From positions 1 to 23,517 of the forward strand of contig JBEPZU010000013.1 in assembly GCA_041640715.1 (NCBI GenBank): a stretch of 23,517 nt of DNA, given 5' to 3'. The stretch's first letter is position 1; each line of letters starts with the position of its first letter. The stretch comes from DSFO01 sp041640715. GTDB lineage: Archaea; Thermoproteota; Thermoprotei; Gearchaeales; Gearchaeaceae. The position numbers were made by a program, and so were the translations under genes. The notes beneath the pieces were generated by a model. The model saw only the letters and a list, made by a program, of their open reading frames with translations, had not been told where the DNA came from and did not search any database. Of this stretch, positions 14,619 to 22,176 are shown piece by piece.

Positions 14619-15760
14619 GTCCTTATCTCTATTATGTCACCGTCCTCCAAAACGTGCTTAGGCCCTACCTTTTCTCCTCCATATTTTACGCTTCTTCCCC
14701 AAGCTCTTGCATATCTGAAATTCTTAGCCAAATCTCTATGTATCATCTCTGCAACTTCTATAACAGTTATTCCTCTATTCACAACTAGAGGCCTGCTAGA
14801 GGGTTCATCCTCGTTGGGTTCTTTCGTATAAACCCTTATCATACCTGAGCTTTCGAATATCTTTTCTCCTATCCTTTCTTTGTCTAAACCTAAGAAGCAA
14901 GAGACAGTTAAGTAAGGTAAACCCCCAAAATCGTAATCTAAGGCTAACTTTGGAGAATCTACCTTGTTAATGATGACCAAAGTAGGCTTGGTTATTACAT
15001 CGCTCATAAGAGCAGCTTCAAACTCTTCTAATGAAGCCTTACCTTGAATTTCAACTACGAGATCCTTTATTCCATAGTCTAATAAAATTTTGTAAAGATC
15101 ATCCTCGGTGGCTCCTATAATTTCACCTCTTAGGATTATTTTTGGTTTCTTAATAGGAGATTTGAATATTTTCAAAGCGAATTTCCTTTCACCTATTAGT
15201 ATTCCATGCTGTCTCAATATTTCTTTTATTTTTAAGAACTGGTTAATAGGATCTGAAAGAGCATCAAGGAATATTATTATTCCATCAGACGACCTTATCA
15301 ATGAGAAAATAACGTTATTCCAATCATCATTGCCCTCCATCAAAGAGGGCGTATCGACTAACTGAATCAAGACACCTTTATAATTCAAAGTACCTGCTGA
15401 AGGAGCAGTTGTTATGAAAGGTCTTTCTCCATACTCGACTTTAGCGTTGGTTAACTTAGCTAAAAAGGTACTTTTTCCAGATTTGGTGAAGCCTACAAGG
15501 ACATATTGTAAATCACCTTCTTTCTTTACGTTGAAACTCGGCCCTGAAGTTATTCTCCTTTTAATCTCTTTTTCTCTTTCTATTTCTCTTTTAATCTTAG
15601 CAATTTGATGTCTTACTTGAGCTATTACATTCTCAGTACCTTTATGCTTTGGTATTGCTGAAAGATACTCTTGAAGAGCTTTTAGCTTTTCCTCCTTCGT
15701 CTTGGCTTCTAATACTTTCTGATATTTAGCTAACGCTTCTTTCGGAAGGTTCGCAGGCAT
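14615..15760 (-). CDS. DRG/Obg-like GTPase with C-terminal TGS domain
   Basis: A 381-residue cytoplasmic GTPase related to the DRG family, which act on ribosomes or in translation. The N-terminal basic helices include IPKHKGTE (36-43), typical of DRG. The G domain has P-loop GFTKSGKS (90-97), G3 DTPSL (136-140) and G4 NKVD (265-268); a helical insertion lies between G3 and G4 as in DRG. Residues about 307-381 are the TGS domain ending HVLEDGDIIEIRT. G3 reads DTPS instead of DTPG, losing the glycine that senses the gamma phosphate, so hydrolysis may be altered. It follows the nrdJb-type gene by 21 nt with no evident promoter and shares ATGA with the GHMP-like gene. Confidence 0.9.
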   Translation of the reverse strand: MPANLPKEALAKYQKVLEAKTKEEKLKALQEYLSAIPKHKGTENVIAQVRHQIAKIKREIEREKEIKRRITSGPSFNVKKEGDLQYVLVGFTKSGKSTFLAKLTNAKVEYGERPFITTAPSAGTLNYKGVLIQLVDTPSLMEGNDDWNNVIFSLIRSSDGIIIFLDALSDPINQFLKIKEILRQHGILIGERKFALKIFKSPIKKPKIILRGEIIGATEDDLYKILLDYGIKDLVVEIQGKASLEEFEAALMSDVITKPTLVIINKVDSPKLALDYDFGGLPYLTVSCFLGLDKERIGEKIFESSGMIRVYTKEPNEDEPSSRPLVVNRGITVIEVAEMIHRDLAKNFRYARAWGRSVKYGGEKVGPKHVLEDGDIIEIRT

Positions 15761-15781
15761 CCATGAGAAATAATGCTTATT

Positions 15782-16468
15782 TCAACCGCATTTGGTGTAA
15801 CCACACTCAGGGTTTATGCAAGTATAGCATCCTCCTTCTATTTTGAGAGTTCTTAGATTACAGACAGGACATATCTGGAATAAGTTAAGCTCAAACATTT
15901 CTTCAGAAATCTTCCCCTTGCTTTCTGGTATTTCTAGCTTAATCTCTTTTTCTTTCACATTCGTTATAGATTGTTGGATACCTTGATTTTCATCCTTCAT
16001 TATGCCCATTTCCTTGAAAAACTGCTCAATTACTTCAGCTATTTCTCCATATAATGAATGGATATATCTTCTCTTTTCTCCCTTCTCATCTAGGTTTATC
16101 CAGTATCCTATCCTATTAGGATCGTAAACGCTCCTCAACTCCTCTAAAATGAATACAGGATCTTCAAATCTTCTAAATATAGCCGATAATAGCCTCGTTA
16201 GCATCGTGAATTCTGCGGCCCTTGAAAGATCCTTGCTATTTATGAAGATTTCGAAAGGTCTAACCTTATTACCGTCTCTTATGTAGCCTATGGTTATGAA
16301 GATAGAATGAGCTACGAATCTGCTCTTTAACTTATATATTTTCCCATCTATTTGATAAGGTCTTTCTAATGGAGCTGTAGAAGCTCTCTCTTTTTGCAAT
16401 ACTGATTCCTGCTCTTGTTTTTTCTTCACCTCTTTTATTTCAAAATCGAAAGAGTCAAGCTTTATCAT
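15782..16468 (-). CDS. nrdJb: Class II ribonucleotide reductase accessory subunit (TSCPD domain and zinc ribbon)
   Basis: This 228-residue protein corresponds to the C-terminal part of single-chain NrdJ enzymes. Residues about 40-155 form the TSCPD domain (RPYQIDGKIYKLKSRF, then the FEIFINSKDLSRAAEFTMLTR region). The tail has six cysteines (200, 203, 214, 217, 222, 227) in CPVC...GCYTC...CGYTKCG. In NrdJ the last cysteines re-reduce the active-site disulfide and the others bind zinc. A poorly conserved Lys/Glu-rich linker (about 156-195) joins the two parts. Its ATG overlaps the stop of nrdJ (ATGA), so the subunits are translationally coupled and presumably act as one enzyme. The split resembles the NrdJa/NrdJb arrangement known from some bacteria. 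Confidence 0.88.
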   Translation of the reverse strand: MIKLDSFDFEIKEVKKKQEQESVLQKERASTAPLERPYQIDGKIYKLKSRFVAHSIFITIGYIRDGNKVRPFEIFINSKDLSRAAEFTMLTRLLSAIFRRFEDPVFILEELRSVYDPNRIGYWINLDEKGEKRRYIHSLYGEIAEVIEQFFKEMGIMKDENQGIQQSITNVKEKEIKLEIPESKGKISEEMFELNLFQICPVCNLRTLKIEGGCYTCINPECGYTKCG

Positions 16469-18996
16469 CTTATCTGTCCTCTACTTAATAATATGTGATA
16501 AGGTGTAGATAAAGTACCATCAGGTAATTCAATCACGTCATCTCCCTTGGCAATATAGATTTTATCGCCTACCTTTATCTCAAAAAGCTTATCTTTGTAT
16601 TCCTCAAACTTGCTCTTTTCTTTTATCCTACTCAGTATTGGGAAACGACTTCCTTCTCTATATATGGTTACGCTCTTAAGTCCAGCTTTCCAAGCATAAA
16701 AGTATATTTTAGATAATGTTTCAGGGTCGATATCTTCTGGTAAGTTCAAAGTAGAAGATATGCTATGGTCAATATACCTTTGAGCTACAGCTTGAATTTC
16801 TATCCTTTTATAGACATCGATCACGTGCGCTGTTCTGAAGAAATGCGAAGGCAATAACTTCTTCAACTCTGCTAGATCTTTTGCATCTTGTACTGCATCA
16901 TTTAGCTTCTTCATGTCTATATAAGCCTGTATCGTGCTGTGAAAGACCTTAAATAGTACGTTCCTACTAAAAGATTCCGTTCTCCTTAGATAATACATAT
17001 CGAAGACGGGTTCTATGCCTCCGCTAACTCCTATATAGTTCTTTCCTTCATATTCGAAGGATTTCACTATATTAGATATAGTTCCTGTAGGAGCTATCGA
17101 TAGAAGAGCTACGTTCCTTATACCATATTTCCTTATCTTCTCTCTTACTTTTTCGCTTATGACTCCTTTTATGAAAGGATTTTCAAGATAACGCTCATGG
17201 TCTATGTTTAGCCTGCCCTTTTCTTTAGCTAAAATAGCTGAGACATAGTAAGCTGTATTAGCTATATTACTCATGACACGATCCAACACCCTTATGGCTT
17301 CAGGGCTATCGTAATCTAAACCTAATTGATAGAACATATCAGCTATGCCCATCACGCCTAAACCTATTCTTCTAGTCTTCTTGCTTGCTTCCCTTTGTTT
17401 TTCTAAAGGATGAAGAAGTATATTCCATTCAACAACATCGTCCATGAAACGGATAGCTATCTTAACTACGTTCCTTAACTTCTTTAGATTGATCTTTGCA
17501 AAAGGAGTAAAAGGCTCATCAACGAATCTAGATAAATTGATGGAGCCCAGATTGCATGCACCACCGTCTTCTAAGGGAACTTCTGCACATGGATTCGTGG
17601 TAGCTATCGGAAAGCCCGCATAATCTGAAGGAGAATAGTATTTCATCCTGTCCCAGAACATTATGCCAGGTTCTGCAGTTTTATAATTAGATTCGATGAA
17701 TACATTCCATATCTCTCTAGCTTTTATTAATCGCCTTATTTCACCTGTTTTATCTGAAGAGAAGTAGAGCAAGAAATCGCCTGAAAAACGAATTGCCAAA
17801 TCGTAATCCTTGTCTTTAAGCTCTATTACATAATCACCATAAATGTCCCTTTTATAAGCATCTTTTAAATCTTGTTCGTCGATCTGGATCTTGTATTCAA
17901 TACCTAGATATTCGTTCAATTCTTCAACGCTGTCGAAGACTTTGATTAAAGCATAGTTGTTTAAATTCTTTGAAGGAATTCCAAAAGAATAATGAACGTC
18001 TTTAATGTTATCAACCCTTCTTATAACACCTTTTGTTTTCTTCCTATACAGCAAAATTTTATTAGGACCATATGTAGTTTGCTCTTCTACAGCACGCATG
18101 AACTCGTTGCTGACCTTTATGCTTATATTAGCGAATCTGACCTGCGTGTTCTCTCTAACTTGCCTCTCGATTTCACTAAGTTGCTTTTCGTTGAATAAAC
18201 CACTCATTCGTAGTTGTTCTACTATCTGAGATGTAACCCAGTTAGGAATTTGCTTACACTTAATGAAATCTAATACATCAGGATGCTTTGCATCTATAGT
18301 AAGCATCAAAGCCCCTCTTCTTCCTTCTTGGCCGATTAAACCTGTAGTGAGCGAATAAAGCTCCATGAAACTAACGCTTCCTGTGGAAGTAATTGCTGCA
18401 TTATGGATTCTAGAACCCTTAGGTCTTAGACAAGAAATATCTATTCCTATTCCTCCTCCATAGGAATAAGTTCTAGCAGCTTCATAGGCTGCCTTGTATA
18501 TCGCTTCTATACTATCATCTTCTATCATTGAGACAAAGCAGTTTGCCAACGTTTTGGTTCTGTATAAATCACCGGCACCTGCTAGAACTCTTCCTGCAGG
18601 TATGAAATAGCCCTCGTACATTATGAAATAGAAAAGCTTAGCGAACTTCAGAGCTTTCTCAAAATCCCCTTCAGAACTAGCTATGAAGGAAGAAACTCTT
18701 AAGAATAAATGCTCAGGCCTTCTTTCTATCAAATTGCCATCTAGATCTTTTAAAAAGTATTTCTTCTCATAAATCTGTTCAGCTAATTCATTCCCAGAAA
18801 GATAATTGGGATGGATTGGAAGTGAACCATTCTTTAAGAGATCGAGAAGCGCAAAGTAAACCTTTCTGAATAATTCTATCCTTTCCTCACCTAGTATAGA
18901 AACCATTTTCTTCTCTGGATTCTCGAACATTTTATTCATCTTAGAAGCCAATTCTTCCAGTTCTTTTGATAGCTCAAGGCTAATAGGTTTAACCAC
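16465..18996 (-). CDS. nrdJ: Adenosylcobalamin-dependent (class II) ribonucleotide reductase, catalytic subunit
   Basis: Reduces ribonucleotides to deoxyribonucleotides using a radical from adenosylcobalamin. The 843-residue chain holds the ten-stranded barrel: Cys153 in ANCFV, the thiyl Cys470 in TNPCAEVPL with Glu472, Cys481 in GACNLGSINL (11 residues after Cys470, as in known NrdJ), and IAPTGTISNI further on. An ATP-cone domain is not evident at the N terminus, so allosteric activity control may be missing. About 115 residues (roughly 310-425) form a charged insertion before the NPCAE loop; it lacks intein motifs. The TSCPD/zinc tail is encoded separately by the next gene. A GTG start fits a minus-strand TATA-like TTATAAAT (19019-19026) about 26 bp upstream. 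Confidence 0.95.
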   Translation of the reverse strand: MVKPISLELSKELEELASKMNKMFENPEKKMVSILGEERIELFRKVYFALLDLLKNGSLPIHPNYLSGNELAEQIYEKKYFLKDLDGNLIERRPEHLFLRVSSFIASSEGDFEKALKFAKLFYFIMYEGYFIPAGRVLAGAGDLYRTKTLANCFVSMIEDDSIEAIYKAAYEAARTYSYGGGIGIDISCLRPKGSRIHNAAITSTGSVSFMELYSLTTGLIGQEGRRGALMLTIDAKHPDVLDFIKCKQIPNWVTSQIVEQLRMSGLFNEKQLSEIERQVRENTQVRFANISIKVSNEFMRAVEEQTTYGPNKILLYRKKTKGVIRRVDNIKDVHYSFGIPSKNLNNYALIKVFDSVEELNEYLGIEYKIQIDEQDLKDAYKRDIYGDYVIELKDKDYDLAIRFSGDFLLYFSSDKTGEIRRLIKAREIWNVFIESNYKTAEPGIMFWDRMKYYSPSDYAGFPIATTNPCAEVPLEDGGACNLGSINLSRFVDEPFTPFAKINLKKLRNVVKIAIRFMDDVVEWNILLHPLEKQREASKKTRRIGLGVMGIADMFYQLGLDYDSPEAIRVLDRVMSNIANTAYYVSAILAKEKGRLNIDHERYLENPFIKGVISEKVREKIRKYGIRNVALLSIAPTGTISNIVKSFEYEGKNYIGVSGGIEPVFDMYYLRRTESFSRNVLFKVFHSTIQAYIDMKKLNDAVQDAKDLAELKKLLPSHFFRTAHVIDVYKRIEIQAVAQRYIDHSISSTLNLPEDIDPETLSKIYFYAWKAGLKSVTIYREGSRFPILSRIKEKSKFEEYKDKLFEIKVGDKIYIAKGDDVIELPDGTLSTPYHILLSRGQIR

Positions 18997-19018
18997 GTCG
19001 ATATTACTTTCTTTTATA

Positions 19019-19026
19019 ATTTATAA
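19019..19026 (-). promoter_or_regulatory. TATA-like box of the nrdJ gene
   Basis: On the minus strand TTATAAAT, followed by a second ATTATAAAA, is centred 26-27 bp upstream of the GTG at 18996. A leaderless transcript for the ribonucleotide reductase block would start here. Between 18997 and 19206 I see promoters for both directions but no convincing gene. Confidence 0.5.
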
Positions 19027-19175
19027 GAATTTTTCTTGAAAAACCTTCTATTCGAGTATAAATTTTTATGAAACCAAATCATTGCTATAAAATTAAACTG
19101 AATTTATTCGTTTTTTATTAATGCATTATCAGAGTTACTGTATTGATATTGAAGAAACAAGAAGCTTTGGATCAT

Positions 19176-19184
19176 CTTATAATA
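19176..19184 (+). promoter_or_regulatory. TATA-like box of the CitG-family gene
   Basis: CTTATAATA is centred 27 bp before the GTG at 19207, with an A/T-rich but box-free stretch in between. An in-frame TAG lies just upstream (19201-19203), so the GTG is close to the earliest possible start, and the spacing supports it. Confidence 0.45.
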
Positions 19185-19206
19185 AGCCTAGTTTTAAATC
19201 TAGATT

Positions 19207-20118
19207 GTGAAAAAACAAGAAATAGCTACTAGAGTTGTAGGTTCTGCATTATTAGCTATGCTCATGGAAATAAGTATACATCCAAAACCGCTAAATGTAA
19301 CTAGGTTCAAGAACATAGGTAATTTGAGATTTGAAAACTTTCTTGCCACGATTTCACATCTTGCCCTACCTTTTCATTACGCTTTCCGGGACGGATATAA
19401 AGGCGAATTCAAGATAGGTAGAAGGATTCTACAAAGTACAGAAATCATGATGAAATCCCAATCTGCAGGGAACACAAATCTAGGCTCTATTTTGCTTCTA
19501 GTTCCTTTGATAACAGCTTCTTCTTATGCTTTGAAAAGAGGTGAGTTAAGTTTAGAAGGACTTAAAGAAAGCATTAGAACAGTACTTGAAAAAAGCAAAG
19601 CAATAGATTCTGTTCTAATTTGCGAGGCAATACTTTTGACAAACCCGAAATGGTTGATCAAAATAGAAAGCGATTTCGACATAACAAAAGAAGGATGGAG
19701 GGAAAGGATTTTGAGAAAAGACGCTAAACCTAAGGAGATAATGGCAATTGCTTCAAATTTCGACTGGATAGCATATGAATACGTTAATGATTTCAAAATA
19801 ACACTAGAAGAAAATTATCCTTATTTACGTTCTTGCTTAGAAAAAGAAGACCTCCAGCAAAGTGTAACTAGAACCTTTTTATGGATATTAAGCAGAAGAA
19901 AAGATTCACATATAGCAAGGAAATACGGAGAAGAGGAAGCAGAAAAACTAAGGGAATTCGTAGAAAAAAGAATGGATAAAAGGGATATTTATGAAATCGC
20001 GGAAGAAATAGAAAGGGAATTCGCTAAAAAGGGATTCAAAGCGGGTACAACTGCTGATCTGATCGTGGCTTGTTTATTCTTGCTTTTCCTTTTAGAAGGT
20101 TCAAGGAAATATATTTGA
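19207..20118 (+). CDS. CitG/MdcB-family protein (triphosphoribosyl-dephospho-CoA synthase-like)
   Basis: CitG joins ATP-derived triphosphoribose to dephospho-CoA to make the citrate lyase prosthetic group precursor. The 303 residues match the family by eye: HPKP near the start (25-28), GNTNLGSILLLVPL (88-101) as the NTHLG-type nucleotide motif, a DSHIARKYG segment late on, and the closing KAGTTADLIVACLFL. Neither citrate lyase nor malonate decarboxylase genes are visible, so its true substrate may be different; CitG homologues without lyases are known in archaea and methylotrophs. It uses a GTG start, probably on a leaderless transcript. The next gene, a cupin, begins at its stop codon, so the two are likely coupled. 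Confidence 0.82.
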   Translation: MKKQEIATRVVGSALLAMLMEISIHPKPLNVTRFKNIGNLRFENFLATISHLALPFHYAFRDGYKGEFKIGRRILQSTEIMMKSQSAGNTNLGSILLLVPLITASSYALKRGELSLEGLKESIRTVLEKSKAIDSVLICEAILLTNPKWLIKIESDFDITKEGWRERILRKDAKPKEIMAIASNFDWIAYEYVNDFKITLEENYPYLRSCLEKEDLQQSVTRTFLWILSRRKDSHIARKYGEEEAEKLREFVEKRMDKRDIYEIAEEIEREFAKKGFKAGTTADLIVACLFLLFLLEGSRKYI

Positions 20119-20546
20119 TTAATGAAAATAACGATATGCTGATAAAGAAGTTGGAGGAAGAGAAATACGAAGAATTTAACGAAAGAGGAGCAAGGAAGAC
20201 ATTTAGGAAAAAGATAATAGATGAAAGGTTTGATTCCTTCAGGTTTTTTCTAAGGTATTACAAAATCGAAGTTGGAGGCATGACGCCCTATGATATCCAT
20301 AATTATGAACACATCATAATAGTCACAAAGGGCGAAGGTTCAATTTTGACGATAGAAAACGGAGCACCGATTTTGAAGAAGATATCAAAGGACGATGTGA
20401 TTTTCATAAAAGCCAACGAACCCCATCAAATAATCAATACTGGTAATGGAGATCTCGAATACTATTGTTTCAGAGGTAATGAAATATTGTACGGAAAAGA
20501 TTTTGAAGAAAAAATACTTCAGTCTATTAGAGTTTCTCGTAGCTAG
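20115..20546 (+). CDS. Small cupin-domain protein
   Basis: A single-domain cupin of 143 residues. The metal-site pattern is visible as IHNYEHIII, then GEG, then DDVIFIKANEPHQIIN, supplying His, Glu and two more His ligands as in cupin motifs 1 and 2. Small cupins include isomerases, dioxygenases and sugar- or metabolite-binding regulators, so no reaction can be given. I chose TTG 20115, which overlaps the TGA of the CitG-like gene and has AAGGA (20103-20107) 7 nt upstream. ATG 20136 is a good alternative (136 aa), and an in-frame ATG at 20070 would lie inside the preceding gene and lacks a ribosome site. The coupling suggests shared function with the CitG-like protein. Confidence 0.8.
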   Translation: MINENNDMLIKKLEEEKYEEFNERGARKTFRKKIIDERFDSFRFFLRYYKIEVGGMTPYDIHNYEHIIIVTKGEGSILTIENGAPILKKISKDDVIFIKANEPHQIINTGNGDLEYYCFRGNEILYGKDFEEKILQSIRVSRS

Positions 20547-20589
20547 TTTCCTAAAAATACCTTTTAAGTAAAGATCATGTTTATCTACG

Positions 20590-21063
20590 CTATAGCATTG
20601 AAGCGACTAGGAATATGAAGAATGTAAGGATCAATGCTACCCAACCTGTAATTAACAATCTTCTCTTAATATTATCAAAAGAAGTTGGATTAACGTTACT
20701 TGAAAGCATTTTATAATATTTACCGTTAATATGCACCAATCCTGTAAGAGTTAGAACTAAAATCAATTTAATTATTAAGTAAACTCCTGTACCAACTGAA
20801 TAAAATGTTGGATTAGTAATAAAGTAAATGATCCCGCTAAGAAATAGGAGAGATAAACCTATAATGATCGCTAGGTAAAGCAAAACGTTTAAAACTAACC
20901 TAACCTTTCTTGCAAACGAGAGCAAATTAACCGCTCTGCTTGGTTTCATCGAACGAATTAACCTTGTATTAATTACTGCAGTTAAAACCACACTGGCTAA
21001 AACTAATATAGCAACTAGGATATGTAAGGTCCTTAACGTGATATAAATATCTGCCATATTCAT
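20590..21063 (-). CDS. CopD/DUF2269-like four-helix membrane protein
   Basis: A 157-residue integral membrane protein with four helices (about 10-30, 55-78, 88-112, 132-155). The first holds LRTLHILVAILVLASVV, the LH-containing pattern of CopD/DUF2269-type proteins, and LVHINGKYYK supplies a second His near the third helix. Paired His in such proteins sometimes bind heme or copper, but this is not established here. Its ATG overlaps the stop of a 58-residue frame (ATGA), suggesting a two-gene unit. The copper ATPase is about 19 kb away, so a copper link is not supported by context. Confidence 0.78.
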   Translation of the reverse strand: MNMADIYITLRTLHILVAILVLASVVLTAVINTRLIRSMKPSRAVNLLSFARKVRLVLNVLLYLAIIIGLSLLFLSGIIYFITNPTFYSVGTGVYLIIKLILVLTLTGLVHINGKYYKMLSSNVNPTSFDNIKRRLLITGWVALILTFFIFLVASML

Positions 21064-21236
21064 AAACCCCTTAAGAAACGTACTGAGAAATTAGCCACGA
21101 TTTTCATCTCTTTCTTAGAACTAGGAGAGCGAATTATTTCATTCCTGAAACCGGTCTTAACTTTTTCTACGATCGTAGGCATCTTGAACTTTGAAACCAA
21201 AACTATCACCGAAGAAGAGATGCTCATGCCTATCAT
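21060..21236 (-). CDS. Small protein (58 aa) coupled to the CopD-like gene
   Basis: A frame of 58 codons runs from ATG 21236 to TGA 21060-21062, and that stop overlaps the ATG of the CopD-like gene as ATGA, the usual sign of translational coupling. The product begins with a hydrophobic Ser/Val-rich stretch (MIGMSISSSVIVLVSKF), followed by a basic, mixed segment ending VRFLRGL. I recognise no family. A TATA-like CATATATAGG (about 21252-21261, minus strand) lies 20 or so bp upstream, slightly close. It fills most of what would otherwise be a 318-nt gap between genes. Confidence 0.5.
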   Translation of the reverse strand: MIGMSISSSVIVLVSKFKMPTIVEKVKTGFRNEIIRSPSSKKEMKIVANFSVRFLRGL

Positions 21237-21350
21237 TAAACATGATGAAGTAACCTATATATGCCTTTGTGTATATTAGCAGCATTTTCCTGGATGAAAA
21301 TCTTAACCACGGATTTAAGTTTAATCTTCAATCGAACTACAACATTTTGA

Positions 21351-21358
21351 TATAAATA
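21351..21358 (+). promoter_or_regulatory. TATA-like box of the 264-residue gene
   Basis: TATAAATA, preceded by TTGA, is centred 27 bp before the ATG at 21382, giving a leaderless transcript if used. No ribosome-binding sequence is seen before the ATG. The stretch 21237-21350 holds nothing else I can support. Confidence 0.55.
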
Positions 21359-21381
21359 AGAAGTAAAATCATTTATCTCGT

Positions 21382-22176
21382 ATGAAGAGAAGTTGGGTAA
21401 AACTAGAGGTAGAATCGATAGAAGATAGGTTTGAACAGATAGATTTACCTAAGGAAATAATTTTGGATTCAGAGAAGTATAAAAAACTCGAAGAAAGCTA
21501 TCGAGATATTGATGTTCTTCTAGACTTCTTAGCTTACATTTATCAAGCAAGAAAGGCAATGGCTTCTATTAGGAAATCCATATTGAAATCGGATTTACCT
21601 TTAGGCATAAAAGCAACAGAAGGAAGCTTATTGCTAGAAGATCTTGAGTCTCTCGCTATCATGGATGAATTCTTTTTGAATAAAGGAAAGACAAGAGAAG
21701 GTTATATCACGATAGAACTAGGTTTGGATGTGGTTAAAACATTCAATGCTTCTAGACAATATCTATTATTAAAAATATGTCTTGAAAATATATATGATTC
21801 AATTTTAGAAATAATAGATGAAAATTCAAATGAAGATATTAAGAAAATAATTAATATCTTCAAGTACGTTAAAATAAAAGATTATTCCAAATTTATTTTT
21901 AAAGATTATATAATAAAAAATAAAATGACAAGTAATCAGATATTAGAAAACTTAATAGGTGCAGAATTATTAGTGTTATCTTTAGCTTTAGCAGATAAAA
22001 ACTTAAAGCATGCTTTTCTATCTTTGACGAAGATTCCCAACGATTCTATCTTCTACGAGAGAATAGATGAGAAAATCTTTAGATTCTTAAAAGAAACTGG
22101 CTTGGAAGAAGGGGCCAAAGAAGTGACTTCTAAGTTCATGACCCTGTTCATGTTTTCTCAAAGAAAACTTTGCTGA
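21382..22176 (+). CDS. Uncharacterised helical protein (264 aa)
   Basis: I do not recognise this protein. It is 264 residues, almost wholly helical, charged, and without membrane segments, signal peptide or cysteine motifs (one Cys in the interior and one at the C terminus). A central part (about 130-200) is rich in Ile, Lys and Asn with AT-rich codons (NEDIKKIINIFKYVKIKDYS), and a later segment ENLIGAELLVLSLALADKN could be a buried helical hairpin. It is expressed alone from a probable leaderless promoter, and its last 19 nt overlap the convergent metallopeptidase gene. Confidence 0.78.
   Translation: MKRSWVKLEVESIEDRFEQIDLPKEIILDSEKYKKLEESYRDIDVLLDFLAYIYQARKAMASIRKSILKSDLPLGIKATEGSLLLEDLESLAIMDEFFLNKGKTREGYITIELGLDVVKTFNASRQYLLLKICLENIYDSILEIIDENSNEDIKKIINIFKYVKIKDYSKFIFKDYIIKNKMTSNQILENLIGAELLVLSLALADKNLKHAFLSLTKIPNDSIFYERIDEKIFRFLKETGLEEGAKEVTSKFMTLFMFSQRKLC

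Noticed and set aside
16465..18996. Intein in the RNR catalytic chain, suggested by its 843-residue length
   Set aside because: The extra region has no Cys/Ser-start and His-Asn-Cys end motifs and is too short; the catalytic loop is uninterrupted.
19122..19232. Short plus-strand frame before the CitG-like gene, with a KKQEA segment resembling the KKQEI start of that gene
   Set aside because: About 36 codons, no ATG, overlaps the real GTG start in another frame; the likeness rests on a short A-rich repeat.
21242..21305. ATGATGA resembling a C box of a C/D small RNA
   Set aside because: No CTGA D box at suitable spacing and no clear C'/D' pair follows.
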